Of a stretch of DNA of 12,680 nt, positions 6,815 through 12,680 are shown in pieces (position 1 is the stretch's first letter; every line of letters begins with the position of its first letter). The stretch is from Acidobacteriota bacterium (GTDB taxonomy: Bacteria; Acidobacteriota; Terriglobia; Terriglobales; Acidobacteriaceae). The translations under genes and the position numbers were made by a program. The notes under the pieces are model-generated. The model did not search any database. It worked only from the letters and a program-made list of their open reading frames with translations, and was not told the DNA's origin. The stretch spans positions 1 through 12,680 of the forward strand of contig QHZX01000166.1 of the NCBI GenBank assembly GCA_003224835.1. The letters run 5' to 3'.

Positions 6815-7057
6815 ATGTCAGGCAAGCAGCTGATTCGCATGGAAGAAGTTCAACTGGGCGGAGATGAAACACAGGGCGCGGTCCTGATGACGGTGGGCAA
6901 GTTGCTGCTCTGGACCGACCTGATTTTCCTTGCATTCGTGTATAGCGGCATCAAAGGCGGCTCGCACCTGTACTCCTACTGGACCCTGATACAGGGGACG
7001 ATCGGACTGATTCTGTTGATTGCAGGCTGGGTTAAGCGCGGCCCGTTGACTGATTGA
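6815..7057 (+). CDS. Small two-helix membrane protein encoded between etfB and etfA (unknown function)
   Basis: Eighty residues that I do not recognise. A polar, acidic N-terminus (residues 1-25) precedes two hydrophobic segments, about 30-46 and 56-73, joined by a short Gly/Ser/His/Tyr-rich loop and closed by Lys74-Arg75. By the positive-inside rule both ends would face the cytoplasm. ATG 6815 has an unusually strong Shine-Dalgarno (AGGAGGAGG, 6802-6810) 4 nt upstream, the best in the cluster, so translation is likely real. Spacing is 15 nt after etfB and 34 nt before etfA, so it is almost surely co-transcribed with both. I infer that it may help place ETF or its oxidoreductase at the membrane, but nothing in the sequence proves this. 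No haem, Fe-S or quinone motif and no cysteine is present. Confidence 0.8.
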   Translation: MSGKQLIRMEEVQLGGDETQGAVLMTVGKLLLWTDLIFLAFVYSGIKGGSHLYSYWTLIQGTIGLILLIAGWVKRGPLTD

Positions 7058-7091
7058 TGGCTGAGTAGTTCTGCAACAATCTCTGAAAGAT

Positions 7092-8087
7092 ATGCCTGAA
7101 ACGATTCTGGTGGTCGCTGAACAACGCGAGGGAAAACTGAACCGCGTGTCCTGGGAAACGCTGGCTGCGGGGCAGGCAATTGCTGCTGAGACCGGATGGG
7201 TACTTGAAGCGTCAGTCATCGGCGACAGCGTTGGCTCAGTTGCAAGTGAGATTGCGGGCAAGAAGGTGGCGAAAGTTTACGATGTTGAATCGCCGGAGCT
7301 TAAGAAGTACACGCCGGATGCATTCTCCGCAGCACTCAAGGAATTCCTCACATCCAAGCAGCCGAAGTTAGTTCTCATGCCGCACACCTATCAGGTGCGG
7401 GATTTCATCCCCAAGCTGGCAACAGCGATGGGGCGAACCGTGATCAGCGACTGCGTCGGATTCCGAAAAGATGGAGACAAGGTGCTGTTCACGCGCCAGA
7501 TGTTTCAGGGCAAATTTGCGGCAGACGTAAGCTTCAATTGCGATGCCCCCTGGTTTGTAACATTCCAGAACGGAGCATTTCGCGGAGATAAGGTCGAAGC
7601 TGGCAGCAGCGCCGCGCCAATCGAGTCGGTCAAAGTAGGCATTTCGCAAGGAATAGTTCGCAACAACCCACAAGAAGTTTTCAAAGAGGCCAAGCAGGCC
7701 GTCGACCTTACTCAGGCCGAGATTATTGTTTCAGTTGGGCGGGGCATCAAAGAACAAAAGAATATTGAACTCGCAAAACAATTGGCTGATGCTCTGGGCG
7801 GTGAAATTGCGGCTTCACGTCCCATCTGCGATTCGGGGTGGCTGCCGATGGACCGCCAGATTGGTTCCTCAGGCCAAACCGTGGCGCCGAAACTTTATCT
7901 TGCGCTTGGAATCAGTGGCGCCATTCAGCACATTGTCGGCATGAAGGGTGCGAGGTCGGTAGTGGCTATAAATAAAGATCACGAGGCGCCGATTTTTGAG
8001 ATTGCGGATGTGGCGGTAGTGGGAAATCTGTTCGATATTGTGCCGCCGCTGATTGAAGAAGTTAAGAAGGCGAAAGCAGGTAATTAG
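7092..8087 (+). CDS. etfA: Electron transfer flavoprotein alpha subunit
   Basis: A 331-residue FAD-binding subunit, partner of EtfB in the cytoplasm. The N-terminal half has 'TILVVAEQREGKLNRVSWE' and 'VLMPHTYQVRDFIPKLA'. The C-terminal FAD domain has 'VSVGRGIKEQKNI', 'GWLPMDRQIGSSGQTVAPKL', 'ALGISGAIQHIVGMKGA' and 'VVAINKDHEAPIFEIADV', followed by 'GNLFDIVPPL', all in family order. The domain looks intact. ATG 7092 gives the standard N-terminus; its Shine-Dalgarno is weak (GAAAG, 7085 region), in contrast to the strong site of the preceding small gene. The TAG stop at 8085-8087 runs directly into a large inverted repeat. The neighbouring ETF:quinone oxidoreductase supports a classical non-bifurcating respiratory ETF. 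Confidence 0.96.
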   Translation: MPETILVVAEQREGKLNRVSWETLAAGQAIAAETGWVLEASVIGDSVGSVASEIAGKKVAKVYDVESPELKKYTPDAFSAALKEFLTSKQPKLVLMPHTYQVRDFIPKLATAMGRTVISDCVGFRKDGDKVLFTRQMFQGKFAADVSFNCDAPWFVTFQNGAFRGDKVEAGSSAAPIESVKVGISQGIVRNNPQEVFKEAKQAVDLTQAEIIVSVGRGIKEQKNIELAKQLADALGGEIAASRPICDSGWLPMDRQIGSSGQTVAPKLYLALGISGAIQHIVGMKGARSVVAINKDHEAPIFEIADVAVVGNLFDIVPPLIEEVKKAKAGN

Positions 8088-8156
8088 CCACGGATTTCAC
8101 GGATCTTCACGGATTTTGAATTGTTCTGATCCGTGCGAATCCGCTAAATCCGTGGC
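8087..8156. repeat. REP-like palindromic element built from CACGGAT units
   Basis: Arms 8087-8114 and 8129-8156 pair without bulges around a 14-nt loop: 23 of 28 positions are Watson-Crick, with a perfect 11-bp end (GCCACGGATTT). Each arm also contains the CACGGAT or CGGAT word three times at about 10-nt steps (left arm at 8090, 8098 and 8108). The first base is the last base of the etfA stop codon, and the last lies 12 nt before the ETF-QO start. Similar CCACGGATT...AATCCGTGG elements occur in spacers of several environmental phyla (recalled, not checked). In RNA it would be a very stable hairpin within the ETF transcript. Confidence 0.8.
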
Positions 8157-8168
8157 CATATTTTCCAG

Positions 8169-9914
8169 ATGCTCACTTTCCGCAAACAGCCTGAAGACAT
8201 CCAGCGTCCCCAAATGCCCGCGGACGTGGTCATCGTTGGGGGTGGACCGGCTGGAATGGCTTGCGCGCTGCGGCTTTCGCAGCTGATCGACGAACACAAC
8301 GCGAAGAACTCTGATTCGCAGCTCAGCAAAGAAAATATTTACGTTTTAGAAAAGGCCCGCGAAATCGGCCAGCATTGTCTTTCTGGCGCGCTGCTTGATC
8401 CACGATCCATGCGCGAGCTGTTGCCTGGCTTTGAAAAGGAAGCTCCGATTGATGCGCCAGTATCAAAAGAAGCGGTTTATTTTCTCACCGAAAAAAGCAA
8501 GCTGAAATTCCCGATCACTCCGCCTCCATTACGCGACCATGGCAATTACGTGATCTCCCTGAACCGTTTTGTGAAATGGCTCGGCGGCAAGGTCGAGGAA
8601 GCTGGAGTAACGGTTTTCACCGGATTCGCTGGATCGGAGTTGCTTTACTCGGAGGATTCTGGAGCCCCGAGCGTCGCCGCCCGGCTACGGGTCACCGGTG
8701 TTCGTACCGACGATAAGGGTTTGGACAAGCACAACCAGCCGAAGTCGAATTTCGAGCCGGGATACGAATTGCAGGCGAAGATCACGATTCTCGCCGAAGG
8801 CACGCGAGGTTCGCTGACCAAGCAACTCATTAAAAAATTCGATCTGATGAAGGACTGCAATCCGCAGACTTATGGTCAGGGAGTGAAGGAACTCTGGGAA
8901 GTCCCATCGGGCCGGATTGCTCCTGGCGAAGTGATCTATACCATGGGTTGGCCGCTGACCTCGCGCGAGTACGGCGGAGCATGGATTTATGGCAGTAATA
9001 ACAATGTGGTTTCGCTGGGGTTCGTAACCGGGCTGGACTATCCGGATCCGCGGCTTGATCCGCAACACGCGCTGCAAGAAATCAAAAAGCACCCGCTTGT
9101 CGCACAACTGCTCGATGGTGGCAAGATGATCCGCTACGGAGCAAAGTCGCTGCCTTATGGCGGCTGGTGGGCGATTCCGCCTTTGGCAGGAAACGGTTGG
9201 ATGATCATTGGTGACTCCGCCGGCATTTTAAATTCACAGCGACTCAAAGGAATTCACCTGGCCATCAAGAGCGGAATGCTGGCCGCAGAAACAGCTTTCG
9301 AGTCTCTGAAGAACGACGATTTCTCTGCAGCTTCGCTCGGTAGTTTTCAGAAGCGCGTCGAGAATAGCTGGATTAAAGAAGAACTTTGGAAGGTGCGGAA
9401 TTTCCATCAGGCATTTGAACATGGCTTCTGGCGCGGGATGTTGCATGCCGGCGTCCAGCAGTTCACGGGCGGGCGTGGCCTGCGGAATCGATATCCAGCA
9501 ATCCCTGGCTATGCGCGAATGAAGAAGTTAAGTGAGTTGCCTCGGGACGGCGGCCCGGAAGCTCATCTGATTGGGCCGGCAAAAGGCGATGGAAAACTGA
9601 CCTTCGATAAACTTACTGATCTCTACCATTCGGGCACCAAGCACGAGGAAGATCAGCCCGCACACCTGATCATCCACGATACGAATATCTGCGAATCGCG
9701 ATGCATCCGCGAATACGGCAGTCCTTGCCAGAACTTTTGTCCTGCTAATGTTTACGAAATGCTGGACGACCCTGCCGCGCCGAATGGGAAGCGCATCAGT
9801 CTGAATCCATCGAACTGCGTGCACTGTAAGGCTTGTGACATTCATGATCCCTATCAGATCATTACCTGGGTTCCGCCAGAAGGCGGTGGCGGTCCGAACT
9901 ATGACGGAATGTGA
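8169..9914 (+). CDS. Electron-transfer flavoprotein:quinone oxidoreductase
   Basis: A 581-residue membrane-associated flavo-iron-sulfur protein that oxidises reduced ETF and reduces quinone. The N-terminal FAD motif GGGPAG is at 24-29. 'CLSGALLDPRSMRELLPGF', 'VISLNRFVKWLG', 'ILAEGTRGSLTKQL' and 'MIIGDSAGILNSQRLKGIH' follow, as in ETF-QO/FixC. The C-terminal ferredoxin-like part carries the 4Fe-4S ligands Cys524, Cys550, Cys553 and Cys556 ('CVHCKAC') and ends with 'PEGGGGPNYDGM'. FixC and FixX functions are therefore fused, at normal full length. Three extra cysteines (508, 512, 520) precede the first ligand. ATG 8169 lies 12 nt after the palindromic repeat and has no clear Shine-Dalgarno. The SGNH hydrolase follows after 12 nt. 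In this lineage the acceptor is probably menaquinone (inference). Confidence 0.96.
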   Translation: MLTFRKQPEDIQRPQMPADVVIVGGGPAGMACALRLSQLIDEHNAKNSDSQLSKENIYVLEKAREIGQHCLSGALLDPRSMRELLPGFEKEAPIDAPVSKEAVYFLTEKSKLKFPITPPPLRDHGNYVISLNRFVKWLGGKVEEAGVTVFTGFAGSELLYSEDSGAPSVAARLRVTGVRTDDKGLDKHNQPKSNFEPGYELQAKITILAEGTRGSLTKQLIKKFDLMKDCNPQTYGQGVKELWEVPSGRIAPGEVIYTMGWPLTSREYGGAWIYGSNNNVVSLGFVTGLDYPDPRLDPQHALQEIKKHPLVAQLLDGGKMIRYGAKSLPYGGWWAIPPLAGNGWMIIGDSAGILNSQRLKGIHLAIKSGMLAAETAFESLKNDDFSAASLGSFQKRVENSWIKEELWKVRNFHQAFEHGFWRGMLHAGVQQFTGGRGLRNRYPAIPGYARMKKLSELPRDGGPEAHLIGPAKGDGKLTFDKLTDLYHSGTKHEEDQPAHLIIHDTNICESRCIREYGSPCQNFCPANVYEMLDDPAAPNGKRISLNPSNCVHCKACDIHDPYQIITWVPPEGGGGPNYDGM

Positions 9915-9926
9915 GGACTAAGAATT

Positions 9927-10706
9927 ATGAATTTCCTGCGTTCGCTAGTCGCGGTGCTGATATTTTCCACTCTCGCGGTTGCGCAGGCCCCTGGGCCTCA
10001 AGTGACGCTGCCTCCCACCGGCCACCCTGGGCTCGACAAATATCGAGCCGCGCGCATTGCCGTTTATGTCAACGACTACGGCGAGCTTGCCCGTTATCGC
10101 GACGCCAATGCCGCATTGAAACCGCCAGCGCCGAATGAAAGCCGCATTGTCTTTTTTGGCGATTCGATCACAGACATTTGGAAACTCGACGAGTCTTTCC
10201 CGGGCAAGCCATACATCAATCGCGGGATTGGCGGCCAGACTACTTCGCAAATGCTGGTGCGCTTTCGTCAGGATGTGATCAATCTGCAGCCGAAGGTAGT
10301 TGTTATTCTCGCGGGCACGAACGACATTGCGGGAAATAGCGGGCCAATATCGAACGAAGACATCGAAGCGAATCTGGCTTCCATGGCGGAACTGGCGCGG
10401 GCGCACGCTATCAGAATGATCTTTGCGTCAATTTTGCCAGTTAACAATTACACGCCGGTGTCACAGGAATTTTTCGCGTCGCGGCCACCCGAGAGAATTT
10501 TGGCGCTGAATAGCTGGGTGAAGGATTACTGCGCCAGGAATGATCTGACCTATCTGGATTATTTCGACGCCATGCTTGACGACAAAGGCTTGCTGAAACG
10601 CGATCTGGCGGATGACGGACTACATCCCAATAAGGCGGGATTTGCGGTGATGGCTCCACTGGCGGAAAAAGCCATAGAGAAAAACCTTCAGCCCGTTACC
10701 CCATGA
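9927..10706 (+). CDS. Exported SGNH/GDSL-type hydrolase
   Basis: A 259-residue esterase/lipase-like protein with an N-terminal signal peptide (hydrophobic residues 5-18, likely cleavage after Ala19 or Ala21). All four SGNH blocks are present: Ser80 in 'FFGDSIT', Gly103 in 'RGIGGQTT', Asn132 in 'AGTND', and Asp230/His233 in 'DDGLHP'. The enzyme should therefore be active on an ester, such as an acetylated carbohydrate or a lipid, in the periplasm or outside. ATG 9927 has GAGGA (9912-9916) about 10 nt upstream, and this ribosome site overlaps the stop of the ETF-QO gene. The tight spacing implies one transcript with the ETF cluster, although no shared pathway is obvious. The closest described relatives are platelet-activating-factor acetylhydrolase-like and acetylxylan-esterase-like GDSL proteins. 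Confidence 0.92.
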   Translation: MNFLRSLVAVLIFSTLAVAQAPGPQVTLPPTGHPGLDKYRAARIAVYVNDYGELARYRDANAALKPPAPNESRIVFFGDSITDIWKLDESFPGKPYINRGIGGQTTSQMLVRFRQDVINLQPKVVVILAGTNDIAGNSGPISNEDIEANLASMAELARAHAIRMIFASILPVNNYTPVSQEFFASRPPERILALNSWVKDYCARNDLTYLDYFDAMLDDKGLLKRDLADDGLHPNKAGFAVMAPLAEKAIEKNLQPVTP

Positions 10707-10736
10707 TTCTTTGTCCTTTCTGTAAGTCAGGGCATC

Positions 10737-10742
10737 TATAAT
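10737..10742 (+). promoter_or_regulatory. Candidate -10 box for moaA
   Basis: This is a perfect TATAAT 31 nt after the SGNH stop. TTGTCC at 10711-10716 is a partial -35 match, but the 20-nt spacer is longer than usual. If it is used, the moaA leader would be about 280 nt. Confidence 0.35.
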
Positions 10743-10758
10743 TGAGTTGAGTTTCCGA

Positions 10759-11000
10759 CCGCCTTGGCCTACAGGAATACCCGGCCAGGGTGGCGAGGAG
10801 TGATTTTCTCGGCGTACTCGACGCTTGTTCTGCGGACTTTCGGTAAAAGCTTTTGACCAAAGGTCTAAAGAATATCGCAGAGGACGCGCGAAGAAACATT
10901 CCGAGGGTGCAGGTGGAAACGCCTACACCTCCCGCTTCCAAAGGAAGCATTGGAAAGGAGACGACCGCCGGGGATTCTCCCGCCTGCCGCGTCCTTTCCA
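10759..11000 (+). promoter_or_regulatory. Highly structured moaA leader, possible cis-regulatory RNA
   Basis: The 322-nt gap 10707-11028 has no supported gene but several strong hairpins: (a) 10759-10769 with 10783-10793, 11 bp including two G-T pairs; (b) GACC-AAA-GGTC at 10855-10865; (c) 10906-10913 with 10922-10929, 7 of 8 pairs; (d) GCTTCC-AAA-GGAAGC, 10934-10948; (e) 10951-10959 with 10992-11000, 9 bp, extended by 2 bp beyond a two-base bulge and enclosing a GC-rich inner hairpin. Stem (e) ends 16 nt before the moaA Shine-Dalgarno. Molybdenum-cofactor riboswitches are known upstream of moaA in other bacteria. I could not match the conserved core of that family, so the class is open. Confidence 0.4.
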
Positions 11001-11016
11001 TTAGAAGCAAAGAACC

Positions 11017-11021
11017 AGGAG
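11017..11021 (+). promoter_or_regulatory. Shine-Dalgarno that fixes a CTG start for moaA
   Basis: AGGAG lies 7 nt before CTG 11029. The moaA frame is closed by TAG at 11002-11004 and has no ATG, GTG or TTG before the radical-SAM cysteines. This site therefore decides the start. Confidence 0.6.
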
Positions 11022-11028
11022 CCAAAGA

Positions 11029-12018
11029 CTGCTTCTCACCGACAAATTCGGGCGCAACATCACCGATCTTCGGATTTCCATTACCGATCGTTGCAATTAC
11101 AAGTGTGTTTATTGCCGCACAGGAAACGAAGGAGCGGTTTATGCGGAACTACCATTTGCCGATTACCTGCGAATGGCGCGCGTTCTGGTGTCGCTGGGGA
11201 TCACAAAAATTCGCATCACCGGTGGCGAGCCGCTTTTACGAAGAGGAGTCGTGGAGTTTGTACGCGAATTGGCGAGACTACGAACTCCCGCGGGAGAAAA
11301 GCCCGATCTCACTATTACCACGAATGGCCATCTGCTCGCCGATTTGGCGAAGCCACTCAAAGATGCTGGGCTGAACCGTGTAACCGTCAGCATGGATGCG
11401 GTCGATCCCGACACTTTCGCGCGAATCACACGCGTGCCCGGCGGATTCGATCATGTTCTCGCCGGGATGCGCGCGGCCCGAGACGCCGGGCTTTGGCCCG
11501 TCAAAGTGAATTGCGTACTGATGCGCGGTTTCAATGAAGATCAAATCGTTCCTTTTGGCAAGTTCGCCCGCGAAGAAGGCGTGATTGTGCGTTTCATCGA
11601 ATTCATGCCCCTCGAAGAAGACCGGGTGTGGTCGCCGGAAGTGGTTGTGACGCTCGATGAAATTCTCAATCGCATGGCGGGATATCGTCCGCTGGTCGAA
11701 ATTCCGCATCAGCGCAGTGAAACCGCGCGCCGGTACCGCTTCGACGATGGCATTGGCGAGATTGGAATTATCGCTCCGGTGTCGCATCCATTTTGCGGCC
11801 ATTGCAGCCGCATTCGCATCACATCGGACGGAAAGATCCGCACTTGCTTATTTTCAGTGTGGGACCACGACTTGCATGAGCTGATGAGACGCGGCGCATC
11901 GGATGACGAACTCGTAAGCTTCATCAGGAATGTTGTCAGCAGAAAAGAGGCGCGCCACCATATTGGGGAGCCCGATTTTGTGCCTGCGTCGAGGACCATG
12001 GTACATATTGGTGGGTAG
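11029..12018 (+). CDS. moaA: GTP 3',8-cyclase MoaA (molybdenum cofactor biosynthesis)
   Basis: A cytoplasmic radical-SAM enzyme, 329 residues, that converts GTP to (8S)-3',8-cyclo-7,8-dihydroGTP, the first step to molybdopterin. The N-terminal 4Fe-4S motif is Cys22-x3-Cys26-x2-Cys29 in 'TDRCNYKCVYC'. Then come 'KIRITGGEPLLRRG', 'TTNGHLL' and 'RVTVSMDAVD'. The second cluster has Cys256, Cys259 and Cys273 ('CGHC...GKIRTC'), and the protein ends in the Gly-Gly pair required for activity. The N-terminus 'LLTDKFGRNITDLRIS' matches the family start only if CTG 11029 is the initiator. An in-frame TAG at 11002-11004 excludes longer forms, and the first ATG (11173) would delete the SAM-cluster cysteines. 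The start is therefore unusual, or an upstream indel is present. The stop TAG overlaps a heptamer repeat. No other moa/moe gene is in the window. Confidence 0.92.
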   Translation: MLLTDKFGRNITDLRISITDRCNYKCVYCRTGNEGAVYAELPFADYLRMARVLVSLGITKIRITGGEPLLRRGVVEFVRELARLRTPAGEKPDLTITTNGHLLADLAKPLKDAGLNRVTVSMDAVDPDTFARITRVPGGFDHVLAGMRAARDAGLWPVKVNCVLMRGFNEDQIVPFGKFAREEGVIVRFIEFMPLEEDRVWSPEVVVTLDEILNRMAGYRPLVEIPHQRSETARRYRFDDGIGEIGIIAPVSHPFCGHCSRIRITSDGKIRTCLFSVWDHDLHELMRRGASDDELVSFIRNVVSRKEARHHIGEPDFVPASRTMVHIGG

Positions 12019-12044
12019 CTGTCAGCTCTCAGCTGTCAGCTTTC
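12017..12044. repeat. Heptamer tandem repeat AGCTNTC, four units
   Basis: Four contiguous 7-mers are present: AGCTGTC, AGCTCTC, AGCTGTC and AGCTTTC. They vary only at the fifth base. The array begins at the second base of the moaA TAG stop. It resembles the short AGCT-rich tandem repeats I recall from acidobacterial spacers. No hairpin with a T-run follows. Confidence 0.8.
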
Positions 12045-12116
12045 GATAAGCCATTTGACTGCGGAGACCGCCGAGTGCGCTCACAACATGCGTTTCTGTT
12101 GCCGTCGTTTTCCTGG

Positions 12117-12680
12117 ATGAGACTCATTTTTCTTCGCAGTTTATGTCTCTCGGTCCTTGCCGTGAGTTGCTTGGCACAGCAAAGCTATTTGGGATTTGAT
12201 CGAAACCAATATCCGGGCAACCAAAACCTGAAAAGTCTGCGGCAGACTTTTTCCTACACGGGATATTGGCTCAACAATCCTCCCGGAGAAAACGCGAATA
12301 CATGGGAGGGAAAGCGGCAAGCTCTTCAGTCCGCAGGATTTGGGTTTTTGGTGCTGTTCAACGGTCGACTAGATAAGCAATTGCGCCACAATGCAGCCGC
12401 GCTGGGAAAAATGGACGGGCAATCCGCCGTCGCATCAGCGCAACGCGAAGGATTTCCAGCACACACCGTTATTTTTCTGGATGTCGAAGAAGGCGGACGG
12501 ATGCTACCCGAGCAGAAATCTTACATTTATGCCTGGGTTGATGCGGTTACCGCAGCGGGATTTCGTTCAGGCGTGTATTGCTCCGGCATTCCGGCTAGAG
12601 AAGACAAGAACACCACGATCGTTACCGCTGATGACATTCGCAACAACGCACAGGGACGCCAAATTACGTACTGGGTTACG
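12117..12680 (+). CDS. Exported DUF1906 / Rv2525c-like glycoside-hydrolase-like protein (3' end outside window)
   Basis: 188 codons run to the window edge with no stop. A signal peptide is evident: 'MRLIFLRS', then a hydrophobic stretch to about residue 20, with cleavage probably after 'CLA'. The Cys in 'AVSC' is a weak lipobox alternative. The mature part has 'YLGFDRNQYPG', 'FSYTGYWLNNPPG', 'WEGKRQAL', 'GFGFLVLFNGR' and 'TVIFLDVEEGGRM'. This is the pattern of the TIM-barrel DUF1906/GH25-like family, with an acidic pair (Asp-Val-Glu) at the end of a beta strand where GH25 lysozymes place catalytic acids. It may act on cell-wall or other polysaccharide; the substrate is not known. No Shine-Dalgarno precedes ATG 12117. 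A 10-codon frame (ATG 12088) ends in TGA overlapping the start as ATGA, so translational coupling is possible. TTG 12099 is an alternative start. Confidence 0.68.
   Translation, partial: MRLIFLRSLCLSVLAVSCLAQQSYLGFDRNQYPGNQNLKSLRQTFSYTGYWLNNPPGENANTWEGKRQALQSAGFGFLVLFNGRLDKQLRHNAAALGKMDGQSAVASAQREGFPAHTVIFLDVEEGGRMLPEQKSYIYAWVDAVTAAGFRSGVYCSGIPAREDKNTTIVTADDIRNNAQGRQITYWVT

Noticed and set aside
10704..10742. Twelve-codon frame with a Cys-x2-Cys pair (MILCPFCKSGHL) just after the SGNH gene
   Set aside because: It looks like a zinc-ribbon start but closes after 12 codons and lacks a ribosome site. Chance is more likely.
10759..11000. Firm annotation as a molybdenum-cofactor riboswitch
   Set aside because: The position fits, but I could not recognise the conserved core by eye. 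It is kept only as a structured leader.
10853..11374. A 173-codon plus-strand frame starting at TTG across the moaA leader and 5' end
   Set aside because: It overlaps the conserved moaA frame for hundreds of bases, and its sequence matches no family. The upstream part is better explained by hairpins.
1..12680. Insertion sequences, CRISPR arrays, integrases, toxin-antitoxin or defence genes
   Set aside because: No transposase, integrase, regularly spaced direct-repeat array or defence-family motif was seen on either strand.

Overview
The window looks like bacterial chromosome from an Acidobacteriota-type soil organism (Koribacter/Terriglobia-like). This rests on moderate-to-high GC, short spacers, use of TTG and probably CTG starts, protein sequences that look acidobacterial from memory, and several small dispersed repeats in the spacers. 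The assignment is an inference; no marker gene here proves it.

Layout. (1) 1-2472, plus strand: the tail of a TPR protein, then a sugar permease of the FucP/GluP type and a ROK-family sugar kinase, a plausible uptake-plus-phosphorylation pair. (2) 2507-4734, minus strand: tRNA-His(GTG) with encoded CCA, a decayed UDP-glucose-6-dehydrogenase-like gene split by a deletion/frameshift and lacking the catalytic cysteine, and a 2H phosphoesterase (2'-5' RNA ligase family). (3) 4859-5956: an exported ComEC-like metallo-beta-lactamase-fold hydrolase. (4) 6074-10706: an electron-transfer-flavoprotein cluster, etfB, an unrecognised 80-residue two-helix membrane protein, etfA and ETF:quinone oxidoreductase, followed 12 nt later by an exported SGNH/GDSL hydrolase. 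(5) 10707-12018: a long leader full of predicted hairpins, then moaA, which apparently starts at a CTG codon behind a good Shine-Dalgarno. (6) 12117 to the end: an exported DUF1906-type glycoside-hydrolase-like protein, cut by the window edge.

How the genes work together. EtfB/EtfA would carry electrons from flavin dehydrogenases (for example acyl-CoA dehydrogenases) to ETF:quinone oxidoreductase, which passes them to membrane quinone. The small membrane protein encoded between the two ETF subunits is the best candidate for something undescribed. MoaA makes the first intermediate of molybdenum cofactor. The sugar permease and ROK kinase form an independent carbohydrate module.

Three spacer repeats of different types are visible: a degenerate 'TCATTCCGA...GAGGAA' element (2648-2689), a long CACGGAT-based inverted repeat (8087-8156) and a heptamer tandem repeat (12017-12044). 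The last two begin inside the stop codon of the preceding gene. I found no insertion sequence, CRISPR array, phage gene or defence system. All structure and family calls were made by eye.
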